Of a stretch of DNA of 50,865 nucleotides, positions 44,253 through 50,865 are shown one piece after another. Position 1 is the stretch's first letter; each line of letters starts with the position of its first letter. The notes below the pieces were generated by a model, which saw nothing but the letters and a program-made list of their open reading frames with translations, was not told where the DNA came from and made no database searches. Origin of the DNA: an uncultured Alphaproteobacteria bacterium (lineage in GTDB: Bacteria > Pseudomonadota > Alphaproteobacteria > HIMB59 > GCA-002718135); contig CACILT010000002.1 of assembly GCA_902587565.1 (NCBI GenBank), positions 132,884 through 183,748 of the forward strand, written 5' to 3'. The position numbers and the translations under genes are program-made.

Positions 44253-45935
44253 TTAGAAAGAAAATGTGGCATTGAGTAAATACACTGGTCTAGAAGTAGT
44301 TCCCTCAACACTTTTATCCGCTTCTGCTACTTCAAAACTAATATCAAGACTATTTGAATTAAGAGGAATTTTTAATTTAACACCGTACCCTCCACTCGCC
44401 ACTTCTGTTCGACTAAACTCACCTGAGGCTGGTCTTTTATAGTAGGTAGCACCAACACCAAGATGGATATATGGTTCAATACGTATAGACTCTTCCCTTT
44501 TATCTTCTTCCCCTTCTAAAAAAGGATAAAAAGGTCTGCTCAATTCTGTTCGCAGAAAGAAACCTTGATCACCAGACATATTACCTGATTCATAACCAGA
44601 CATTTGTCCTGGTCCTGTTATATTCATTTGTTCCGAGTTAATTAACCCCCTGTCGCTTACAAGTTTTTGAAAAACAAAACGTGTGTTCAATAAATAATCT
44701 CTAAATATTTGCCTATCCAAATTAATATCACTATTCCATTTTATAAAATTTAAAGTGGAACCAACACGGGATAACGTTTTTGTATCAGATGTTTTGTTTG
44801 TATAGATAGGAGTACCAAACTTTAGCGTTGAACTACCTTTAAGAGAGAAAGAGTCTAAAAAAGATAAGTTAGTGGTCGTATATTTTAACTCTAAAGCGTT
44901 GTATTCATCATAAAAGGTATCATTTGTATTGAAAGATAATGTTCGATATTCTCTTTCCTTAATCCATTGCCAATCAAATGAAAGGTTATTTTTTATGAGC
45001 CTTGTATTTTTTATTTGATATTCAAGACCAAAGTTAATTTTTTTGAATTCCCCTTTTTTGTTTAAACCGTTAGGTTCTGAATAAGACTCATTAACAGCGC
45101 CAAAGACGGAAAAGTCTGAGGCAAAAATTGGAACTTTACCACCAACAAGATAAGCTTCTCGAAAATCTGTTCGTTTAATTATTTCTGTATCATCAATTGG
45201 TACATTAACACTATTTTCAGGATCTAAGACGTAGGCTGCATAAATATTTTCACCGTAACCAAAAGGACTGTTAAAACTTAAATAAGAAGTAAACTGATCT
45301 TTTCCTGCTGTTTCGGATAATCCATTTGAGTAGGTAAAGTAACCATTTACTAATTTATGTTCAGCATTTAATTGCAACGAAGAAGTCCCGGGTTCTTCTC
45401 CTGCTTTGATTGTTGTTTCTAATTCAACACCTGGTAATTCTCTTGATTTAATGATCGATTTTTCAATGACGGGATATTCTAATCCTTTAATACCGACAAG
45501 TTTTTCAAAATATTTTTTTATTGGCTTAGAAATTCGTTTATCTAGTTGCGAGTAATCAATTGACTCAATTTTACCAGGAAAAACGATCGCTTTTATTTTA
45601 GTATTTTGTTCGATCGTTTGAGGAGGAACAATAAAACGCGTTAAAAAATATCCATTTAAGACGTACAATTGTTCTAATGCAATCAGTAAATTATAAAAAT
45701 CTTTTAATGTTATTGTTTTAAAAATTTTTGATGTAAATAAATTTTTACGAAACTCAATCATTTCTTCAATTTCATTTTCAATTTCAATTCCAACAAAATT
45801 AAATGAAATATTTTCTGCACCAGGTGGAATAACTAAACCTGTCTCATAAACAATATAATTACCAGTATTAGTAAAAACAGGATATGTCGCAAATGATGTA
45901 GAAATAAAAAAGATAAAAGATAAAAAGTATCTCAT
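44253..45935 (-). CDS. TpsB outer-membrane transporter (ShlB/FhaC/HecB family)
   Basis: This 560-residue protein has a signal peptide (FLSFIFFISTSFA). POTRA-like periplasmic domains lie near 45-185 (for example LEQLYVLNGYFLTRFIVPP), followed by a 16-strand-type barrel ending in a terminal Phe (LLNATFSF). It exports the TpsA protein encoded immediately upstream; the start is 1 nt after the TpsA stop. The conserved VRGY tetrad of the plug loop reads MSGY at 445-448, lacking the usual arginine, while the neighbouring SGDQG at 454-458 is kept. Confidence 0.9.
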   Translation of the reverse strand: MRYFLSFIFFISTSFATYPVFTNTGNYIVYETGLVIPPGAENISFNFVGIEIENEIEEMIEFRKNLFTSKIFKTITLKDFYNLLIALEQLYVLNGYFLTRFIVPPQTIEQNTKIKAIVFPGKIESIDYSQLDKRISKPIKKYFEKLVGIKGLEYPVIEKSIIKSRELPGVELETTIKAGEEPGTSSLQLNAEHKLVNGYFTYSNGLSETAGKDQFTSYLSFNSPFGYGENIYAAYVLDPENSVNVPIDDTEIIKRTDFREAYLVGGKVPIFASDFSVFGAVNESYSEPNGLNKKGEFKKINFGLEYQIKNTRLIKNNLSFDWQWIKEREYRTLSFNTNDTFYDEYNALELKYTTTNLSFLDSFSLKGSSTLKFGTPIYTNKTSDTKTLSRVGSTLNFIKWNSDINLDRQIFRDYLLNTRFVFQKLVSDRGLINSEQMNITGPGQMSGYESGNMSGDQGFFLRTELSRPFYPFLEGEEDKREESIRIEPYIHLGVGATYYKRPASGEFSRTEVASGGYGVKLKIPLNSNSLDISFEVAEADKSVEGTTSRPVYLLNATFSF

Positions 45936-48900
45936 TTATAATCTTTGTAAGCTAATTGCATCTACCTGAGGAAATGATGTAATGAATTCACTTTGAATTA
46001 AAGCGGCATTAGACGCACCATCAACAGAGATAAAAGATACTATTCGTGATACATCGTCGAAGACATCTTGATTAATTTTTTCTTGAACAGCAATTTTTTC
46101 TTTTTCTTCATCTGGTGCTACTCCTGGAAGTGGTGGAGTTTTAGAACCACTAAGAATGTTAGCAAGTGGAACCGTTTCTAAAGATCCGCTTGTATCTTCA
46201 ATAGTAATATTACCTGATGTAAAACCTGAGAGTTCATAATTAATTGTAACCTCTTTATTATTTCCAACATCTGCAGTTAAAAAACTGCCTGTAGAATTAA
46301 TAGAAAGATCAGTACCTGTTAAATTTAAACCTGATATTGTTCCTCCACTAACTGTAGCTGATGTAGTTCCATCATATGTCTTATCGTCAGCGCTAGCCCC
46401 TGATATTGAAAAATTATCTGAAATTAGAGTACCTGTCGTAGCGGTGACAGTAGATAGATTAATATCTCCCATACTAGCATTTGTTAATGTGCCGCCATCC
46501 AAAAGTTGTATGCTGAGATCATCTGCTGTTAAGCTTGCGGAACTAGCAACAACATCTCCTGCTCCAGCATCTCTATCACTATCAGAAACATTATTATTAT
46601 CTGTGTCACTTGCAATAATGTCTAGATCAGCTGCTGTATTAATATTGCTATTAACGTTTACATCTCTTCCTGCATGAAGATTTAAATTTCCAGTTCCTGT
46701 AACAGTAATAGCAGAGCTAATCGTAATATCTGTGTTTGCTTGAAGGGTAACATCAACACCGTTATTTAAAAATTCCTCTAATTCTGTTTTGTTAATAACT
46801 ACATCATCACTTGCAAAATCTGTATAAGATGTAGCTCCTTGGATAATTGTATCAGACCATAAATATACTGCTCCCGCATCTGTTCCATCAACGTCATCAT
46901 TATCAAGCCCATCATCTCCAGTTGATCCTATAGCCATTAATGTTCCTGTATCATCCAAAGCTATAGCGTTTGGAAATCCATCACCATCTTCTATTCCGTG
47001 AGAAGCAGCATTAACCGAGTTGCTACCAGTTTGACCAAGTCCGATAGTAAATTGTAAACTAGCTCCATTTAAAGATGTATCCTCAAAACCAAATACACGT
47101 ACAACTTCTTGAGTGTGGTGACCAACTGCTAGACGGTTTCCATCACCGTCAATAGCTACTTGAGCTGCTTTCCAACCAGAAATACTTGACGTATCGTAAT
47201 CATTTGTTCCACTATAACCATTTCCTATGCGTGCATGGCCCACTACATTACTAAAATTTGAATCATCAAATTGGATAAGGTGCACTGCACCTCCATTATC
47301 AACACCGTTGCCAAAACCATCATCGTTTTGTGCTCCAACAGCTAAAATTTTACCATCCTTTGTTAATCCAAGATGACCTCCAAATTGATCATTATCATCT
47401 AAATATGCAGTTATATCATAATCTTCACGAGTATTGTCGTTATACCCAACTCCTATTGTGCCAACATGGGCAGGATTTTCAAAATCAGTTGATGCATTAC
47501 CATTGCTATCTGTAAATGTAATTAAATATACTGCTCCAGTGTCAGTATTGTTATCACCATTTCCATCATCTTTTTGAGCGCCTACGACAAGACGTGATCC
47601 ATCATCAGTTAAAGCCACTGCAGTAAATATATCACCCGCTCCTAAATTACTTATTGATAAATCACTACTTTTTGAGCTACCGCTTCCAATTTTTGAAATT
47701 GTGCCAACATGGGAAGGATTTTCAAAATCAGTTGATGGATTACCATTGCTATCTGTAAATGTAATTAAATATACAGCTCCAGAATCAACACCTCCATAAG
47801 TAACTTGGTATTGTGAAAAAGCTAATCTGTCACCGTCTCCATCTAATGCTACTCGCCATGCTCTACCACTATTTTCATAATCTGCACCTAAATCTAAATC
47901 GTTGGCCCCTGTATAACCTCTTCCAATTTGTCCTTTAAGGATTGGATTAGAAAAATTTGTATTATCAAATGTAAATAAATATACTGCTCCGGCATCGGTA
48001 TGGGTTCCATCACCATCATCCCGAGTTGATGTTACAGCCATTCTATTACCATCACGATCTAAAGATATACCTCTACCAAATTGGTCATTACTATCTAGTT
48101 GAAGATCAATATCTTCTAAGATACCTCCAGCACCAGTATAGCCACTACCAACTATTCCAGAAAATTGACCATTAGTAAAATTGGTATCATCAAATGTAAC
48201 AAACATTACTTCACCACTATTATCTTTTAAATTACTGCTCCCATTAGCGAGGTAACTTGACATAACAAGACGACTGCCCGTTTCATTCAAATCTACACCT
48301 GTTCCAAAAATATCTTTTTCATCCATGTAGTTAGATAAATTTACATTTTCATCATCATCATCAGTAGTATAACCATCACCAACGGTTCCTACTAAAGTTG
48401 CTGATGCTAAATCAGCAGTTAAAGTATATAAATGTACAGCACCAGGCTTTTTCTTATTTCCTTGAGAGGATCTATCATTAAAACCAACAGCTAAATGACT
48501 AGCATCCTTATCAAATGCCAGCGCTCTTCCAAATAAATCAGTTGCTTGATGCGTTACTGAATGTTCACTAGTATCACTAGTATCTAGATAATCATAACCA
48601 TAGCCAATAGTTCCAACATAAGTAGCTTTTCCTGTTAAAGCAGAAACAATACTACCAGCATCCGTAAATTTAAATAAGTTAACAGCTCCAACATTATTTA
48701 TTGAATCATCTTTACCATCATCATTTATTCTTCCTACTGCAAGTAAAGATCCGTCATGATTTATCGTTACACCAAAACCAAAACGATCTTTATTTTTTTG
48801 TATTAGATCGCTATGATCCCGTGTATTAAAATCTTTTGAAAATGATGCACATGTACTATTTAAATAACAACTAGAACTATTATCATGTGTATAACCATTA

Positions 48901-50865
48901 CCAATTCGAGATACGACTTTACCACCCATAAAATCTGAATCATCAAAGGAAATCATAAAAACTGATCCAGAATCTTCTATTGTATTTGCAGCACCTGAAC
49001 CTTTCTCATTATAACCATCATCACCAAAGACACCAACTGCCAAAACATCAGCATCACCATCAAGAGCTACACTTACTCCAAATAAATCAGATCCCTCAAT
49101 AACAGGGGCATTATTTTCTCCCTGCTTCGATAAATCTACATCCTTATTATTAGTATAACCATAACCTATTGTACCAACATGTTCAGGATTTTCAAAATTA
49201 GTTGATTCATTGCCATTGTTATCTGTAAATGTAATTAAATAAACCGCACCTGCACTAGCAACACTGTTACCATAACCATCATCGCCCGTAGCGCCAACAA
49301 CTAATCGTGATCCCGTGCTATTAAAAGATACAGATCGTCCAAATTTATCATTTTTAGTAATAGAGCTGATGTCTAAGTTGTTGTCTCCCGTATATCCCCT
49401 TCCTATACGGCCTATAAGTGTAGCATTCGTAAAATCACCATCATCAAATTTATACAAATATACCTCACCAGATTCCGCAGACACATCGTTAAAACCATCC
49501 CCGTGTCTTGCTCCAACTGCCATTAAAGTAGCATCATCACTAATCGTAACATCTATTCCAAAATTATCTTTTATTTTCAAGTTTGTTTCATTAACATTAT
49601 TTGTCGCTGCAGCTGTATAATCATGTCCAATCAAACCACGATAGATCCAATTCTGTGATGTTACGCCTGTTCCAACAGTTATATTTTTTGGATCAAGTAA
49701 TAAATGACCACCGTCTGATATATTGACATTTGATAATCCCACATGGCGTAAGGTATCTTTGGAAGAAATCTCAACTGCCCCACCTATTATTCCTTTTGCA
49801 AGAATATTTCCAAGCATGGTTGTTTCTTGATCACTCCAAATAATAGCGGTACCGGCTTTCCCATTTGAGGATGATATATCAATACTAGAACCGTCCGAGA
49901 CTAAAACTGTTTTTGCATTTGTCAGTGATCGTCTTTCACCCCATCTATCAACAAAAACATTTTGTTGTTCTTCCGTTCTTGTTAAATTATTATTGCCTTG
50001 AAACTCTCCACCAATACGAACCAAACCACCTTGGGTATTACCTGTTACATCAATCTTAGAGGATAATAATCGAATATACCCCTCTGATTCTATATCAATG
50101 TATCCACCTTGTTGATCTCCCTTTGCGGAAACTGATCCCGAAGACATAATATTTGGTGCGGATAAAAGGATATTACCACCATTGGTATTTCCTGATGAAT
50201 TAATTTCACTGCCGTAACTTTGCACAATTTTATACTGTGATTTAATATTTATATCACCACCATCATTGCTAGTAGAAGAAGCATTTAAAGTTGCTCCCAA
50301 AGCAATTTCTCCAGAACTATTTAAATTTATTGCGCCTGCATTTGTTCCAGATACATCAACTTCTCCTCCAAAAGATAAAAAGTCTCCTTCAACATTAATG
50401 TTGCCACCCTCTTTTGCCGTTAAGTTTCCTGCAACGACAATATCACCTGCACCCCCAAGGGTGATGACACCGTTTTGTTGTGAAGCCGTAGTTGCAACAA
50501 GATTACCTGGAATATTGACAGCGCGCTGAACAACATTTTTAGCAGCGCCAACATCAATGTCTATTCTATTTGCCGTTGATGTTCCTGCATGATTGATAAT
50601 GGTATTTAATTCTTCTGCATTTTGATCGAGTAATGTTATCGCTTCACTAAATGGAACACTTACTTGTAAAAATTTATCACCACTCAAGTCTAACGTAATT
50701 TCTTTTCCAGCCCCTATTCCAATTTTACCAAGGTTCGCATTAATCGTACCTTCATTATTAATAGCGCCACCTAAGAGAGCAGTAAAACCTCCATCCAAAG
50801 TTGTAATTGAACCTTTATGAATAATAGAAGAAAAAATATTATTTACATTATCTGCTTTAAATAAA
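45936..50865 (-). CDS. Very large TpsA exoprotein (filamentous haemagglutinin type), 5' end beyond window
   Basis: The frame is open to the right edge, so the signal peptide and the first part of the secretion domain are missing. About 1640 residues are visible. Right after the edge comes the end of the haemagglutination domain (NNEGTINANLGKIGIGAGKE), then beta-helix repeats rich in G/N/S. Next comes LLLDPKNITVG and twelve FG-GAP-like repeats. After further beta-helix sequence there is a YDG domain (KTYDGTTSATVSGG) and a short C-terminal tail. It is secreted by the next gene's product and is likely an adhesin or surface fibre. The first ATG-like start seen inside the window is not its real start. 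Confidence 0.9.
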   Translation of the reverse strand, partial: LFKADNVNNIFSSIIHKGSITTLDGGFTALLGGAINNEGTINANLGKIGIGAGKEITLDLSGDKFLQVSVPFSEAITLLDQNAEELNTIINHAGTSTANRIDIDVGAAKNVVQRAVNIPGNLVATTASQQNGVITLGGAGDIVVAGNLTAKEGGNINVEGDFLSFGGEVDVSGTNAGAINLNSSGEIALGATLNASSTSNDGGDINIKSQYKIVQSYGSEINSSGNTNGGNILLSAPNIMSSGSVSAKGDQQGGYIDIESEGYIRLLSSKIDVTGNTQGGLVRIGGEFQGNNNLTRTEEQQNVFVDRWGERRSLTNAKTVLVSDGSSIDISSSNGKAGTAIIWSDQETTMLGNILAKGIIGGAVEISSKDTLRHVGLSNVNISDGGHLLLDPKNITVGTGVTSQNWIYRGLIGHDYTAAATNNVNETNLKIKDNFGIDVTISDDATLMAVGARHGDGFNDVSAESGEVYLYKFDDGDFTNATLIGRIGRGYTGDNNLDISSITKNDKFGRSVSFNSTGSRLVVGATGDDGYGNSVASAGAVYLITFTDNNGNESTNFENPEHVGTIGYGYTNNKDVDLSKQGENNAPVIEGSDLFGVSVALDGDADVLAVGVFGDDGYNEKGSGAANTIEDSGSVFMISFDDSDFMGGKVVSRIGNGYTHDNSSSCYLNSTCASFSKDFNTRDHSDLIQKNKDRFGFGVTINHDGSLLAVGRINDDGKDDSINNVGAVNLFKFTDAGSIVSALTGKATYVGTIGYGYDYLDTSDTSEHSVTHQATDLFGRALAFDKDASHLAVGFNDRSSQGNKKKPGAVHLYTLTADLASATLVGTVGDGYTTDDDDENVNLSNYMDEKDIFGTGVDLNETGSRLVMSSYLANGSSNLKDNSGEVMFVTFDDTNFTNGQFSGIVGSGYTGAGGILEDIDLQLDSNDQFGRGISLDRDGNRMAVTSTRDDGDGTHTDAGAVYLFTFDNTNFSNPILKGQIGRGYTGANDLDLGADYENSGRAWRVALDGDGDRLAFSQYQVTYGGVDSGAVYLITFTDSNGNPSTDFENPSHVGTISKIGSGSSKSSDLSISNLGAGDIFTAVALTDDGSRLVVGAQKDDGNGDNNTDTGAVYLITFTDSNGNASTDFENPAHVGTIGVGYNDNTREDYDITAYLDDNDQFGGHLGLTKDGKILAVGAQNDDGFGNGVDNGGAVHLIQFDDSNFSNVVGHARIGNGYSGTNDYDTSSISGWKAAQVAIDGDGNRLAVGHHTQEVVRVFGFEDTSLNGASLQFTIGLGQTGSNSVNAASHGIEDGDGFPNAIALDDTGTLMAIGSTGDDGLDNDDVDGTDAGAVYLWSDTIIQGATSYTDFASDDVVINKTELEEFLNNGVDVTLQANTDITISSAITVTGTGNLNLHAGRDVNVNSNINTAADLDIIASDTDNNNVSDSDRDAGAGDVVASSASLTADDLSIQLLDGGTLTNASMGDINLSTVTATTGTLISDNFSISGASADDKTYDGTTSATVSGGTISGLNLTGTDLSINSTGSFLTADVGNNKEVTINYELSGFTSGNITIEDTSGSLETVPLANILSGSKTPPLPGVAPDEEKEKIAVQEKINQDVFDDVSRIVSFISVDGASNAALIQSEFITSFPQVDAISLQRL
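46850..49580 (-). repeat. Twelve tandem FG-GAP-like repeats inside the TpsA gene
   Basis: Each unit has the pattern D-x-FG-x-x-V-x(4)-DG-x-x-LAVG-x(3)-DDG, then GAVYL-x-x-F, then IGxGYTG. Spacing is roughly 60-90 residues. Units 8 and 11 have lost the FG and DDG parts. Some segments are almost identical at the DNA level (47478-47540, 47720-47785, 49190-49250), which points to recent internal duplication or gene conversion. The number twelve was counted by eye. Confidence 0.85.

Noticed and set aside
46444-46677. Plus-strand open frames within the TpsA gene (also near 47330, 49315 and 50266)
   Set aside because: They are antisense shadows of the repeat-rich coding sequence, with no ribosome binding site and no family resemblance.
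46850-49580. Periodic repeats as a CRISPR array
   Set aside because: The repeats are in frame, encode FG-GAP-like units, vary in length and sequence, and lie inside one open frame.

Overview
The window is AT-rich and tightly packed: stop and start codons often overlap and convergent genes touch. It looks like a streamlined, probably marine, alphaproteobacterium. Supporting signs are a CcrM-type GANTC methyltransferase beside rnhB, the helicase/exonuclease/ATP-ligase repair set, and abundant phytanoyl-CoA dioxygenase-like, SDR and Gfo/Idh/MocA enzymes. The HIMB59/AEGEAN-169 or SAR116 type of lineage is a guess from gene content only. No tRNA, rRNA, CRISPR, transposase or recognisable transcription regulator is seen.

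Layout. (1) 1-3854: a DNA-ligase-associated repair module, with an Lhr-like DEIH helicase (cut by the left edge) divergent from an MBL exonuclease and an ATP-dependent ligase. (2) 3912-4898: a lone fatty acid hydroxylase/sterol desaturase. (3) 5031-14454: a sialic-acid-type operon. A Dpp/Opp-family ABC importer (substrate-binding protein, two permeases, two ATPases) leads with almost no gaps into nanA, nanE and nanK, then a class III PLP enzyme. The substrate-binding protein is circularly permuted. (4) 14451-19312: a minus-strand operon with an M81/MlrC-like peptidase, a DHDPS-family lyase, a class IV aminotransferase and two tandem PhyH dioxygenases. (5) 19409-24356: a divergent operon with two PanB-like proteins lacking the usual metal ligands, a third PhyH, an Asp-box sialidase-like protein and an MFS carrier. 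(6) 24361-27608: a second Asp-box protein, two small paralogous proteins and nagA. (7) 27679-35271: SDR and RidA; a D-threonine-aldolase-like protein, an HpcH/HpaI aldolase, two SDRs and two Gfo/Idh oxidoreductases; and an RraA-family aldolase. (8) 35266-42363: housekeeping genes ispE, a TPR protein, a cysteine-free family-4-like UDG, a lytic transglycosylase, moaB, rnhB, a candidate sRNA and ccrM. (9) 42411-42930: a small secreted protein flanked by ccrM and a decayed copy of the ccrM 3' end. (10) 42927-50865: a two-partner secretion operon with a very large TpsA (cut by the right edge), TpsB and a LivK-type binding protein.

How the genes work together (inference). The importer brings in an acylneuraminate-like sugar. 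NanA splits it to ManNAc, NanK phosphorylates it, NanE epimerises it to GlcNAc-6-P, and NagA (13 kb downstream) deacetylates it to GlcN-6-P. No nagB is visible, so that step must lie elsewhere. The surrounding oxidoreductases, aldolases and aminotransferases look like further catabolic cassettes for sugar acids or amino compounds, but their substrates cannot be read from sequence.

The observation I rate highest is the permuted substrate-binding protein at 5031-6638. Its C-terminal half directly follows the signal peptide and its N-terminal half ends the protein, with the new termini at what should be the hinge. With the helicase counted, no stretch over about 300 bases lacks a gene; the longest is 41041-41292, which carries the sRNA, a terminator and a GANTC cluster.
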